A DNA stretch of 43,961 nucleotides from Novosphingobium sp. SCN 66-18 (GCA_001725355.1 MEGD01000025.1:1-43961), one strand, 5' to 3'. Shown: positions 7,371-15,759, counted from the first letter of the stretch. Notes: generated by a model from the letters alone, not told the origin. Program-made: numbers and translations.

Positions 7371-8840
7371 ATGACCCCTGATGGCATCCGGATAACGCAC
7401 CCCGACAAGCTTTTCATCGACGGACAATGGGTTCGTCCGGCGCGGGGCGGCGCGATCGCAATCACCTCGCCCAACAGCGAGGAGGTTGTCGCGCGCGTGG
7501 CGGAAGCCTCCAGCGAAGACATGGACGCCGCCGTGGCGGCCGCCCGGCGTGCGTTCGACAACGGCGGTTGGACCGGCCTGACTCCTGCCGAACGCGGCGC
7601 GTTTGTCCGCCGCTGGGCCGCGATTCTGGGCGAGCGCGTGGGCGAACTCTCGGCCGCGTGGACGGCGCAGGTCGGTGGCCTGGCCAGCTTCGCCCCGATC
7701 ATGCACGGCGGGGGCGTGGCGACGCTGGATTTCATCGCCTCTCTCGGCGAAAGCTACCCGTTCGTGGAACGGCGACCGAGTTCGCAAGTCGACACCGCGA
7801 TCGTCGTGCGCGAGCCCGTGGGCGTCACCGCATGCATCGCGCCGTGGAACGCACCGTTCAGCACGATGTCGAGCAAGGTGGCCTACGCCCTCGTCGCGGG
7901 TTGCACGGTCGTTATGAAACCGTCGCCGGAAACGCCGCTCGAAGCCTACATCATGGCGGAAGCAGCGGAAGCCGCCGGGCTGCCGGCGGGCGTCCTCAAC
8001 CTCGTGTGCGGCGATCGCGATGCGTCCGACCATCTCGTCAACAATCCGGACGTGGACAAGGTCAGCTTCACCGGCTCCACGGCCGCCGGCAAGCGCATCG
8101 GCCAGGTTTGCGCCAGCCGCGTCGCGCGCTGCACGCTGGAGCTCGGCGGCAAGTCGGCGGCCATCGTGCGCGATGACTTCCCGATCGAGGTTGCCGCCGC
8201 GATCCTGGGCAACACGATCACCGTGATGTCGGGCCAGGTCTGCGCCATGCTGAGCCGCGCGATCGTACCCCGGAAGCGCCATGACGAACTGGCCGATGCC
8301 ATCGCCCGCGTGATGCAGGGCATCAAGATAGGGCACAGCGACGCGCCCGACACGCAGCTTGGCCCGCTCGCCATGAAGCGCCAGCTCGACCGGGTGGAGG
8401 AATATATCGCGCTCGGCCGCGAGAGCGCCGATCTCGTGACGGGCGGCGGCCGCCCCTCCAGCTTCAACAAGGGCTACTTCATCGAACCGACGCTGTTCGC
8501 GAACGTCGACAACCGCAGCCGCATCGCGCAGGAAGAGATCTTCGGGCCGGTCCTCGCCTTGATCCCGGCGGAAGACGAGGAAGATGCGATCCGCATCGCC
8601 AACGAAAGCAGCTACGGCCTGAACGGCTCGGTCCTGACCCACGACGCCGACGCGGCCTACCGCATCGCGCGGCAGATGCGGACGGGAGGCGTCGGTCAGA
8701 ACGGCATGCGCCTGGAATTCGGGATGCCGTTCGGCGGCTTCAAGCAATCGGGAATCGGGCGCGAAGGCGGCGTGGAAGGGCTCCAGCCCTATCTGGAAAC
8801 CAAGTCCATCCTGCTGGATGCCGCGCCCGCGGGCCTCTGA
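7371..8840 (+). CDS. NAD(P)-dependent aldehyde dehydrogenase
   Basis: ALDH superfamily, 489 residues. It has the PWNAPF motif of the cofactor site, FTGSTAAGK, the general base E257 in LELGGKS, the catalytic cysteine C291 in GQVCAML, and the C-terminal PFGGFKQSGIGREGG. AAGGAG at 7355-7360 precedes ATG 7371; longer in-frame starts run into the divergent promoter and are unlikely. Expected reaction: oxidation of an aromatic or side-chain aldehyde to the acid. In this context vanillin-like aldehydes released by the stilbene dioxygenase, or the aldehyde from the GMC enzyme, are reasonable substrates. Single-gene unit facing operator copy 2. Confidence 0.92.
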   Translation: MTPDGIRITHPDKLFIDGQWVRPARGGAIAITSPNSEEVVARVAEASSEDMDAAVAAARRAFDNGGWTGLTPAERGAFVRRWAAILGERVGELSAAWTAQVGGLASFAPIMHGGGVATLDFIASLGESYPFVERRPSSQVDTAIVVREPVGVTACIAPWNAPFSTMSSKVAYALVAGCTVVMKPSPETPLEAYIMAEAAEAAGLPAGVLNLVCGDRDASDHLVNNPDVDKVSFTGSTAAGKRIGQVCASRVARCTLELGGKSAAIVRDDFPIEVAAAILGNTITVMSGQVCAMLSRAIVPRKRHDELADAIARVMQGIKIGHSDAPDTQLGPLAMKRQLDRVEEYIALGRESADLVTGGGRPSSFNKGYFIEPTLFANVDNRSRIAQEEIFGPVLALIPAEDEEDAIRIANESSYGLNGSVLTHDADAAYRIARQMRTGGVGQNGMRLEFGMPFGGFKQSGIGREGGVEGLQPYLETKSILLDAAPAGL

Positions 8841-8849
8841 TCAAACGCA

Positions 8850-8884
8850 GTGAGGGCGGACGACCGGAAGTCGCCCGCCCTCAC
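8850..8884. terminator. Terminator hairpin 1 between convergent ALDH genes
   Basis: GTGAGGGCGG (8850-8859) pairs with CCGCCCTCAC (8875-8884), and CGAC/GTCG extends the stem inward past one mismatch. It starts ten bases after the upstream stop codon. There is no long T tract. Confidence 0.7.
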
Positions 8885-8901
8885 CTGCATTCACGGAAGA
8901 A

Positions 8902-8936
8902 TGGCCCGTCCTCGGATCACCGGACAGGACGGGCCA
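8902..8936. terminator. Terminator hairpin 2 between convergent ALDH genes
   Basis: TGGCCCGTCC (8902-8911) pairs with GGACGGGCCA (8927-8936) across a 15-base loop. It lies just before the stop of the minus-strand ALDH and probably terminates that transcript. Weak T content. Confidence 0.65.
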
Positions 8937-8941
8937 GGTCT

Positions 8942-10357
8942 TCAATCTTCCAGCGGCACCGCGTTGATGATGTGCGCCTGCGTGTATTCAAGCAGCCCGG
9001 CTTCGCCGAGTTCACCGCCGATGCCGGATTGCTTCGATCCACGGAACGGGATGTTGGCATCGATCGCAAGGTGCTGGTTCACCCATACGGTGCCCGTATC
9101 GATGCGCTTGGCCACTTCCGTCGCCCGGGCGACGTCCCTGCCCCATACGGTGCCGCCAAGGCCATAGTCGCTGTCGTTGGCGCGGGCGATCACGTCTTCG
9201 ATATCATCGTATTGGAGCACCGGCAGCACCGGACCGAACTGTTCCTCGCGCACCAATGGCGCATCGTCGTCCAGATCGCGAACGATCGTGGGAGGGATGA
9301 AATAGCCCGGCCGATCCAGCGGCGCGCCGCCGGCAAGCACGGTGCCCTCGGCACGGGCGCTGTCCAGCAGTGATACGACCTTCTCGAACTGCATTTTGTT
9401 CTGAACCGGCCCGATCGTGGCGCCCTGCTTCGATCCGTCATCGACCACGGCTTCGTTGGCCAGCTTCGCCAGTTCGTCGCAGAACTCGTCGTACATGGAC
9501 GACGGCACATAGGCGCGCTTGATGGCGACGCAGATCTGCCCGGCGTTGGCCATCGCGCCCTGATAGACCTTGCGCGCCACGGCCTGCGGGTTGACGTCAT
9601 CCAGCACGATCGCGGCATCGTTGCCACCGAGTTCCAGCGTCACGCGCTTCACGCTGTCCGCAGCGGCCGCCATCACCTTCTTGCCGGTCGCGGTGGAACC
9701 GGTGAAAGCGATCTTGGCAATATCGGGATGCCCGGTCAGCAGCGGGCCCAGCTCGTTCTGGTCGCACAGCACGTTGAACACGCCGGCCGGCAGGATGTCC
9801 CTGGCCAGTTCACCGAACAGAAGCGTGGTCAGCGGTGTTGTGGGCGCAGGCTTCGCCACCACGCAGTTGCCCGTCACCAGCGCCGGCCCCAGCTTGTTCA
9901 TCAGCAGGATCACCGGGAAGTTCCAGGGCGTGATCGCACCCACGACGCCGAGCGGCGTCCGGTGTTCCACAACGCTGTTGCCGCCTTCTTCCCGCAGGAC
10001 CTTCGGTTCGACCCGCATGGCCGCGAAGGCGCGCAACGTGAACACGCTGCCCATGATCTCGTACATCGCCTGGTCGAGCGGCTTGCCCTGCTCGCTCGTC
10101 AACAGGCTGGCGAACTCGGCCGCACGCGCTTCGAGCGCATCGGCCAGCGCCACGACCAGCGCGGCGCGCTCTTCAACGGGCGTCGCGGCCCAGGCCGGGA
10201 AGGCGCGCCTGGCAGCCGCGACCGCTTCCTCAAGCTGGGCCGCATCGGCCTTCGGGCATTGCGCGAAGGTCTCGCCGGTAGCGGGATTGACGACGTCGAA
10301 GGTCGTTACCCCGTCCCTGGATTGGCCGTCGATCAGCAATTTGAATTCGTGCTTCAT
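8942..10357 (-). CDS. NAD(P)-dependent aldehyde dehydrogenase (second)
   Basis: ALDH superfamily, 471 residues, only distantly similar to the one at 7371. It shows TPWNFPV, FTGSTATGK, general base E242 in LELGGND, catalytic C276 in GQICVAI and RGSKQSGIGGELG near the end, a pattern seen in succinate-semialdehyde, aminobutyraldehyde and salicylaldehyde-type dehydrogenases. The start chosen is ATG 10357 with GGAGAG upstream; the 19-residue upstream extension lacks support. It lies 81 bases after a SnoaL-like gene and 0.7 kb after a TonB receptor in the same orientation, so a three-gene operon is likely. Probably oxidises a pathway aldehyde. Confidence 0.92.
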   Translation of the reverse strand: MKHEFKLLIDGQSRDGVTTFDVVNPATGETFAQCPKADAAQLEEAVAAARRAFPAWAATPVEERAALVVALADALEARAAEFASLLTSEQGKPLDQAMYEIMGSVFTLRAFAAMRVEPKVLREEGGNSVVEHRTPLGVVGAITPWNFPVILLMNKLGPALVTGNCVVAKPAPTTPLTTLLFGELARDILPAGVFNVLCDQNELGPLLTGHPDIAKIAFTGSTATGKKVMAAAADSVKRVTLELGGNDAAIVLDDVNPQAVARKVYQGAMANAGQICVAIKRAYVPSSMYDEFCDELAKLANEAVVDDGSKQGATIGPVQNKMQFEKVVSLLDSARAEGTVLAGGAPLDRPGYFIPPTIVRDLDDDAPLVREEQFGPVLPVLQYDDIEDVIARANDSDYGLGGTVWGRDVARATEVAKRIDTGTVWVNQHLAIDANIPFRGSKQSGIGGELGEAGLLEYTQAHIINAVPLED

Positions 10358-10438
10358 ATTCGCTCTCCAGTTGGTGCCGCAACGGAACCAAAGCGTGGGC
10401 AGGTCGATGCCCATTCAGGCTTGGCGGTCCCGACGGCG

Positions 10439-11005
10439 TTAGGGCCGTGCCGGTTCCCTCGCTCCGGCCTTCTCGGATTCGATCCTTGATAGCGCGTCAG
10501 ACACGCTGTTGGGATCAAATTTCAGCATGGCAGAGGATTTTAGCGCCGGGTCCCAATGTTCGGCGATTTTGCCGTTGGCAATCCGGAAGAGATCGAACCA
10601 GCTCGTCACGTACCCTTCGCCCTTGACGTCGCGCATCGGGCGCTGGGTGACGACCAGAACGTAATCGCGCTCGGCAATCAGGGTGATCAGCGGCAGGGTG
10701 ATCGTCGGCTTCACGGGGCGTTCGGGCCGCGACCCCCGGATGAACCGCGCTAGCGCATCCCGCCCGGAAGCGACGTTCGGGTTGTGCTGCAGGTATTCCA
10801 CGGTGAAATAGCGATCGACCAGATCGGCGCGCCCGCCAAGCAGCACTTCGCGATACATGTCGTAAACAAGCTTCTTGTTGGACGCGAGCACCGGATCGGG
10901 GCTGGCCAGCAGTGCGGCTTGCGCATCCTCTGTCTGGATGGACTGCGCCTGGCTTGACGGCGCTGCAGCACAGGCAAGCAGTGCCAGGACCGGGTAGAAC
11001 TTCAT
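10439..11005 (-). CDS. Exported SnoaL-like protein
   Basis: A 188-residue SnoaL-like (NTF2-fold) protein with an N-terminal signal, MKFYPVLALLACAAAPSSQA. It could be cleaved after SQA, or processed as a lipoprotein at the LLAC cysteine. The mature part carries the family pattern NKKLVYDMYREVLLGG, EYLQHNPNVASGRDAL and the closing WFDLFRIANGKIAEHWDP. The same blocks recur in the cytoplasmic paralogue at 16173-16688 at more than half identity over the shared core. Start ATG 11005 has GAGG eight bases upstream. Location in the periplasm, between a TonB receptor gene and an ALDH gene, suggests it acts on the imported substrate before inner-membrane transport. Reaction unknown; SnoaL relatives are aldol-type cyclases, lyases or dehydratases. 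Confidence 0.88.
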   Translation of the reverse strand: MKFYPVLALLACAAAPSSQAQSIQTEDAQAALLASPDPVLASNKKLVYDMYREVLLGGRADLVDRYFTVEYLQHNPNVASGRDALARFIRGSRPERPVKPTITLPLITLIAERDYVLVVTQRPMRDVKGEGYVTSWFDLFRIANGKIAEHWDPALKSSAMLKFDPNSVSDALSRIESEKAGAREPARP

Positions 11006-11074
11006 GGGCAGCACCTCTTGCGCGACGCAGCGCGGCGGGGCCAAAGCCCCGCCGCCACTTTCCAGTAATGCCCC

Positions 11075-13438
11075 TCAGTACCGCGCGGTGAGCTGAACCG
11101 CGACCGTGCGAGGACGTTCAGCCAGGGCCGAAACCGATCCGTTGGCGCCGCTGACGGTCTGCCGGAAGCCGGCCGTGGCCTTGTTGGTCAGGTTCTGGCC
11201 GATAACCGCCAGGCCCCAGCGATCGTCCTTCGGACCGACGCTGACGCGAAGGTCGACTTTCGCATAACCCTTCTGCCGGATCAGATCGTCGGCCGTCGAC
11301 GACTGGAAGTACCACGAGCTGAAGTAGAGCAGCGGCGATACCCGCACGTTCATGTCGCCCGCCGGGATCGTCGCGTCGAGGCGGAAATTGCCGGTCCATT
11401 CCGGGGCAAAGCCGCGCCGCTTGCCCGAAAGGTCCTGCCGCCGGCCAATGCAGCCCGAAGATGCGCCCAGCAGCGTCTGGATCGACGAACACGGCGCGCC
11501 GTTATAATTGCGATAGATCGCATCCAGATAGGCAAGGTCGGTGCTCGCGGTCAGCCAGCTCGTCATGCGCCAGCTGGCCGAAAGCTCGACACCCTGCGAG
11601 CGGGCGGACGCGGCGTTGGCCACGCTGACGCGCACGGTGCCGCTGGGCAGCGTTTCCGAAACCGATTCCTGCAAGCCCGAATAATCACCCCGGAACGCGC
11701 TCAGCGAGAAGGTAACGCGGCGATCGAACAGATTGCCCTTGATACCGACTTCGTAAGCGTTGACCGTTTCCGGGCCGAAATCGCCACCGGCCGAACCGCC
11801 GCTGTAGCCACCGGCCTTGAAGCCCTTGGTATAGCTCGCATAGGCGGTGACATCCGGCGTCGCTTCGAACTGCAAGCTCACCGACGGCATGAGCTTGTCA
11901 TCCTTGCGGTGCGGATTGGCGAAGTTCTGGTTGTTCGAGCCCAGGATCGTGTTCAGCGTATCGCTGACCTGCTGGCTCGCCGGCACGAAGTTTTCCGGGG
12001 TCGGGTAGTTCGGGTCCGCCGTGCCGTTGCGCAGGAAGCGGAAGCCGTCCTTCTCCACCACGGAATAGCGCAGGCCGAGGTTCAGCTTCACCCGGTCGAT
12101 CGGCCGGATCGTGGCGGCGCCGAACACCGACTTGGTGGTCGCATCCTCATGCACGGTCAGGCGCCCGGCAACCGGCGTCTGCGCGGTATAGGGCGGAGCC
12201 GAAGCACCGAAGGGCGCGAAGAAGAAGCCGGTCACGCCGTTGTTGCGCATCTTGCTGCTCGAATAGTAGCCGCCCAGCTGCCACTCGAAGAAGCCACCCG
12301 TCGGCGATGCAAGGCGGATTTCCTGCGACCACTGGCGGAACGTTTCGCGCTGGAACACCGGAAGCAGGCTGCCGCCACCGATGCCGGGCACGGGCGACGG
12401 AATAAGCTGCTGCAGATATTCGGTATTGTGGTTGAAGAAACCCGTAATCGACGTGAGCGTATAATCACCCATGCTCAACGCGTTGGTCCAGCCCACTTCA
12501 TTGAACGCGTAGTCGAGCTTGCCGGGACGGCTGGAGTTCCGCCAGTTGAGCTTGTCATCAACTGCGGTTCCGTTGGCCGCGATGTAATTCGCGCAGCTTC
12601 CGCCCACCGGGAACGGCGCGGGCGGCGGGCAGCTTTCCAGCTCGAACGGCAGGAAATCGTCCGAAGTCGTCTTGCCGGTGTCGTAGCGCAAGTCCGACCG
12701 GAAGTTGGACGAAGGCGTGAAGGCCAGCGAAATGCGGCCGACACGGTTGCGTTCGTGCGGAGCGTCCTTGCGCGTGAACGCGTTCTTCACATAGCCGTCC
12801 ATACCGGACAGGCGGCCGGCAGCACGCACGCTGAACATGTCACCCACCGGCACCGTCACACCGGCTTCGACGTTGTATTCGCCATAGCTGCCGTAAAGCG
12901 CCGATCCGTTGGCAGCCAGTTCCTTGCCGGGCTTGCGGGTCGTGATGTTGAGCGCGCCGGCGATCGCGTTGTTGCCGAAGAAGGTCGTCTGCGGCCCCTT
13001 GAGCACTTCCACCCGCTCGACATCGAACAGCGCGGCGCGAATGGCGCGCGGACGCGAACGGTAAACGCCGTCAACGAAGGTCGCCACCGACTGTTCGAAC
13101 CCGGTATTGTTGGACGAACCGATACCGCGAATGTTGAGCTGGTCGAACGGCCCGGGCGTGATCCGGACGTTGGCCAGACGATCGGCGACCGCGGACAGGT
13201 TGGTCAGGTTATCCCGCGCCAGTTGCTCGCCACCCACCACAGACACGGAAATCGGCACGTCCCGCAGGCGCTCCGTGCGCCGCTGAGCGGTGACGACGAT
13301 ATCGCCGGACGTTGCTTCTGCTTCGTCAGCCTGCGGCGAAGAAGCTTCGTCCGCTGCGGCAAATGCCTGACTCGAAACAGAAATAGCAGCGGCGATGACC
13401 ATGGCACTGGCGCACGCCCGCAAAAGTTCAGTTTTCAT
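11075..13438 (-). CDS. TonB-dependent outer-membrane receptor
   Basis: A 787-residue receptor with signal peptide MKTELLRACASAMVIAAAIS ending near QAFA. A TonB box (GDIVVTAQRR) follows, then a plug domain to about residue 170 (IRGIGSSNN, VEVLKGPQTTFFG) and a 22-strand barrel ending in the aromatic residue Y. GGGGAGG precedes ATG 13438; the longer reading frame adds 21 residues without signal character. It drives TonB-powered uptake of a large or poorly permeant substrate. The location, in front of an exported SnoaL protein and divergent from another SnoaL gene at operator copy 3, suggests it imports the aromatic dimer or oligomer of the pathway. Confidence 0.93.
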   Translation of the reverse strand: MKTELLRACASAMVIAAAISVSSQAFAAADEASSPQADEAEATSGDIVVTAQRRTERLRDVPISVSVVGGEQLARDNLTNLSAVADRLANVRITPGPFDQLNIRGIGSSNNTGFEQSVATFVDGVYRSRPRAIRAALFDVERVEVLKGPQTTFFGNNAIAGALNITTRKPGKELAANGSALYGSYGEYNVEAGVTVPVGDMFSVRAAGRLSGMDGYVKNAFTRKDAPHERNRVGRISLAFTPSSNFRSDLRYDTGKTTSDDFLPFELESCPPPAPFPVGGSCANYIAANGTAVDDKLNWRNSSRPGKLDYAFNEVGWTNALSMGDYTLTSITGFFNHNTEYLQQLIPSPVPGIGGGSLLPVFQRETFRQWSQEIRLASPTGGFFEWQLGGYYSSSKMRNNGVTGFFFAPFGASAPPYTAQTPVAGRLTVHEDATTKSVFGAATIRPIDRVKLNLGLRYSVVEKDGFRFLRNGTADPNYPTPENFVPASQQVSDTLNTILGSNNQNFANPHRKDDKLMPSVSLQFEATPDVTAYASYTKGFKAGGYSGGSAGGDFGPETVNAYEVGIKGNLFDRRVTFSLSAFRGDYSGLQESVSETLPSGTVRVSVANAASARSQGVELSASWRMTSWLTASTDLAYLDAIYRNYNGAPCSSIQTLLGASSGCIGRRQDLSGKRRGFAPEWTGNFRLDATIPAGDMNVRVSPLLYFSSWYFQSSTADDLIRQKGYAKVDLRVSVGPKDDRWGLAVIGQNLTNKATAGFRQTVSGANGSVSALAERPRTVAVQLTARY

Positions 13439-13669
13439 GTTACCTCCCCATATATCACATGATGATTGTTCGCCGGATGGCTGGCGGCGGTGTGGCCGCA
13501 AACCCCGGTCAATCCGAAACGTGCCGGCCGTCAGGCGACGCCGGCGACCGCGACATCACGCGACGCGCAGCCATCGGCCGCCCCGCATTTTGCGCGAAAC
13601 GAACGGCACCGTTCAGAAAAGCGCCCGATAGGAACCTGTGTCGCTCTCATCACACCCTCTCCTTGCCCT

Positions 13670-13684
13670 CCACTTTGAAAGTGG
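13670..13684. promoter_or_regulatory. Perfect palindrome CCACTTT-G-AAAGTGG
   Basis: Seven-base arms around a single central G, 232 bases before the TonB receptor start and 25 bases from operator copy 3. Too compact for a terminator, so more likely a protein-binding site. No second copy was noticed in the window. Confidence 0.4.
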
Positions 13685-13708
13685 TTTGAAGCCAGTTCGA
13701 GATTGATA

Positions 13709-13720
13709 TAACGATCGTTA
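13709..13720. promoter_or_regulatory. Cluster operator, copy 3 (TAACGATCGTTA)
   Basis: Perfect copy of the shared palindrome in the 376-base gap between the TonB receptor (start 13438, minus) and a SnoaL gene (start 13815, plus). It is followed by CGAT, matching the CG flank of the other copies when read on the complementary strand. The gap holds no gene. Confidence 0.75.
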
Positions 13721-13814
13721 CGATTGGTCAATCGAGCACGTGCCAGATTTCTGATCGCATCATCGGCGCTTGGGAATCTCGCCAAGTGCCGGAACCCTAG
13801 GGAGAGAACACGCC

Positions 13815-14243
13815 ATGCCGCCGAGAACCGCCGGAATTACTGAATCCCAAAGCCCGGAATACGCCGCCCGCACCGCGCGAAATCGCGCGCTCCTTCTGGA
13901 TTTCGTACGGCTTTACTACGATGAAATGAAGGTGCGTGAAGCCTTCGAACGTTACGTTCATCCTGACTATATGCAGCACAACCCCGCCGTCATCGATGGG
14001 CGGGAAGCCGCGATCGCGCACCTGGAAGGACTGCTCGCACGGCCGACGGTCAGCATGGACGTCCGCCGCATCCTGGTGGATGGCGATTACGGATTCGTCC
14101 ATCTGATTGGCCGCCAGGGGCCGGAAGATCCCGGACACGCGCTGATGAACATTTTCCGATTCGCGGACGGGCTCATCGTTGAGCACTGGGATGTGGCGCA
14201 GCCCGTTCCCGCCACCACGGCCAGCGGCCGCGGCATGGGTTAA
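13815..14243 (+). CDS. SnoaL-like protein (COG4922 type)
   Basis: A 142-residue cytoplasmic protein with the hallmark pattern of the predicted SnoaL-like aldol-condensation family: RALLLDFVRLYYDEM, YMQHNPAVIDGREAA, HLIGRQ, and FRFADGLIVEHWDVAQPVP. ATG 13815 has AGGGAGAG upstream; an in-frame ATG at 13770 is less likely. It is a single-gene unit between operator copy 3 and a bidirectional terminator. Family members are linked to aldol, retro-aldol or dehydration chemistry on polyketide-like or aromatic side chains. The true substrate is unknown. Confidence 0.87.
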   Translation: MPPRTAGITESQSPEYAARTARNRALLLDFVRLYYDEMKVREAFERYVHPDYMQHNPAVIDGREAAIAHLEGLLARPTVSMDVRRILVDGDYGFVHLIGRQGPEDPGHALMNIFRFADGLIVEHWDVAQPVPATTASGRGMG

Positions 14244-14306
14244 GCGGCGCCCCCCACCCGGGACATACGCGCTGGGGTGCCCATCCGGCCTCACCGCCCC
14301 CTTCCC

Positions 14307-14338
14307 TCAATGGCGATGCGGCAAGCCATCGCCATTGA
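14307..14338. terminator. Bidirectional terminator
   Basis: Perfect 12-bp stem TCAATGGCGATG (14307-14318) and CATCGCCATTGA (14327-14338), 8-base loop, between the convergent SnoaL and MarR genes. Confidence 0.8.
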
Positions 14339-14344
14339 ACGGGT

Positions 14345-14884
14345 TCACTCCTCGGGCTGATGGTCCAGCCGGGTATTCTCCAGAAACAGGGACCGGCCCT
14401 GCTCATCCTTAGCTTCCAGCGTGGCGATCAGCGTGCGCAGAATGTGATCGAGCGTCGCCCGTTCGTGGGGCTTCAGCCTGGAAAGCAGGAACTCCGCGAC
14501 AAGGTTTGTCGCCGGGCGCATCGCACGGAACAGCCGCTCGCCCTCTGCCGTCAGCGTCAGTCGCTTTCGCCGCCGATTCGCCGGATCGGTCACCGTGACG
14601 ACGCGACCGTTCTTTTCGAGCGTGGCGACAGCCCGCGAAATGCTCATGGGATTGACGCCGGTCAGTTCGACAAGCTCGTGGCTCGCGGCGGATCGATAGA
14701 AGCCGATCTGCATCAGCACCCGGAATTCGTTCAGGCTGATCCGATGCTCGTGAGCAAGGAAAGTCGAAAACGGAGCCATCAGACGGTTCGCGAGCTTGAG
14801 AATGTTGTGAAGCATTTCCGCTTCCGGGCTCAAGTCGGATTGTAACGCCTGTGGCGGTTCAGACGGATCGGATGGATTTGACAT
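14345..14884 (-). CDS. MarR-family transcriptional regulator
   Basis: A 179-residue winged-helix regulator. The DNA-binding core is about residues 45-115: SLNEFRVLMQIGFYRSAASH, recognition helix PMSISRAVATLEKNG, and wing VTDPANRRRKRLTLTAEG. The flanking helices fit the MarR dimerisation domain. MarR proteins usually repress divergent catabolic operons and are released by phenolic ligands; FerR and DesR regulate lignin-monomer genes in Sphingobium. The gene is divergent from the DUF3237/flavocytochrome operon with operator copy 4 between them, 185 bases from its own start. It is the only regulator gene among the genes that carry the TAACGATCGTTA site, hence the best candidate for binding all four copies and for autoregulation. 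No strong ribosome site was seen before ATG 14884. Confidence 0.9.
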   Translation of the reverse strand: MSNPSDPSEPPQALQSDLSPEAEMLHNILKLANRLMAPFSTFLAHEHRISLNEFRVLMQIGFYRSAASHELVELTGVNPMSISRAVATLEKNGRVVTVTDPANRRRKRLTLTAEGERLFRAMRPATNLVAEFLLSRLKPHERATLDHILRTLIATLEAKDEQGRSLFLENTRLDHQPEE

Positions 14885-15068
14885 AGCGGCTCACTGTGGC
14901 GCTGCGCTCGTCTTCGTCAAGACCCATGATCGAAGGAAAACCGGCATCGGCGCAACGGCAGGAATACTGCAGGCAGAGCGCGAAAAGCCATCGATCGCGC
15001 GCGTTCCCGGCCGTGGTCGGCGAATGCGATCGGCCGGCGCCCGCCACATGCACACTTGCAAGAATATC

Positions 15069-15080
15069 TAACGATCGTTA
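15069..15080. promoter_or_regulatory. Cluster operator, copy 4 (TAACGATCGTTA)
   Basis: Perfect copy between the divergent MarR gene (start 14884) and the DUF3237 operon (first start 15125 or 15237). It is followed by CGATC, as at copy 3. The position suits control of both the catabolic operon and the regulator. Confidence 0.75.
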
Positions 15081-15124
15081 CGATCTCCATCGAACGATTA
15101 AAGGAAGAGAGGAGCGCCCCACCT

Positions 15125-15244
15125 ATGGTTTTCCCGTCACCGTGCCCGGGTAAATCCCTGTTCGCAAACGCAAAACCGGCGCTCCACGCCGGCATCGCCG
15201 CTGCCTGCCCTGCCGTTCCGGCCGGAGGAAAGCTTCATGACTGA
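15125..15244 (+). CDS. Possible 39-residue leader peptide overlapping the DUF3237 start
   Basis: ATG 15125 lies shortly after a purine-rich stretch (GGAAGAGAGGAG, 15103-15114). The frame is open for 39 codons and ends at TGA 15242-15244, overlapping the DUF3237 ATG (15237) by eight bases. The peptide begins MVFPSPCPGKSLF and resembles nothing known. It could couple translation or be chance. The GMC gene has a similar arrangement at 214-342. Confidence 0.3.
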   Translation: MVFPSPCPGKSLFANAKPALHAGIAAACPAVPAGGKLHD

Positions 15245-15752
15245 CGCATTCTCCCCGCCCTTCTCCGCGCTGGACAACCCCCGGCTGGAATTCGTGATGG
15301 AAGTGCGGCTTTCCTTTCCGCGCGTACAGATGATCGAAAATACGCCGTGGGGCGGCAACCGCGGCGCCGTTTACGTGGAGAGCGGGACGTTCGAGGGGCC
15401 GCGGCTTCGCGGCAAGGCGGTGCCGGGATCGGGCGGGGACTACGCCTATTTCCGGCCCGACGATGTCGCCGTGTTCGACGCGCGGTACATGCTCGAGGAA
15501 GAGGACGGGACGCTCATTCTCCTCAACAACAAGGGTTTTTTGTGGGGCCGCAAGCCCGACACGATGGAACGCATCCGCGACTGGGCCTTCCGCGGCGGCC
15601 ACCCCGTGGAACACGAGGAATACTACCTGCGCGGGCAGCCGAGTTTCGAGACGCCGGTCGGCAAGCACGACTGGCTGACCAAGCACGTGTTCGTGGGCGT
15701 GGGCGAGCGCCTCGTCTCGGGCAACGTCCTGCGTTACTACGCCCTGACCTGA
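15237..15752 (+). CDS. DUF3237-family protein (candidate aryl-side-chain decarboxylase)
   Basis: A 171-residue protein with clear DUF3237 landmarks: an opening strand LEFVMEVRLSF, the block GTFEGPRLRGKAVPGSGGDY, FDARYMLEEEDGTLI, YYLRGQPSFETP and KHDWLTKHVFVGVGERL. The start is fixed by GGAGGAA at 15224-15230. The family is a small barrel with little biochemistry. From memory, the SYK-6 phenylcoumaran decarboxylases PhcF and PhcG, which convert a carboxylated dimer to a stilbene, may belong here; this must be checked. With a stilbene dioxygenase and GMC enzyme under the same operator, a stilbene-forming or similar lyase role is a fair hypothesis. First main gene of a six-gene operon. Confidence 0.85.
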   Translation: MTDAFSPPFSALDNPRLEFVMEVRLSFPRVQMIENTPWGGNRGAVYVESGTFEGPRLRGKAVPGSGGDYAYFRPDDVAVFDARYMLEEEDGTLILLNNKGFLWGRKPDTMERIRDWAFRGGHPVEHEEYYLRGQPSFETPVGKHDWLTKHVFVGVGERLVSGNVLRYYALT

Positions 15753-15759
15753 GGCTGGC

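Noticed and set aside
11909-13462. 517-codon open frame on the plus strand opposite the first TonB receptor
   Set aside because: Arginine/glutamate-rich antisense frame; the receptor on the other strand has signal peptide, TonB box and ribosome site.
13531-13785. Short frames around the TonB receptor/SnoaL intergenic region
   Set aside because: No ribosome site or domain, and they cover operator copy 3.
14917-15195. 92-codon minus-strand frame upstream of the MarR gene
   Set aside because: It covers operator copy 4, lacks a ribosome site and has no recognised similarity.
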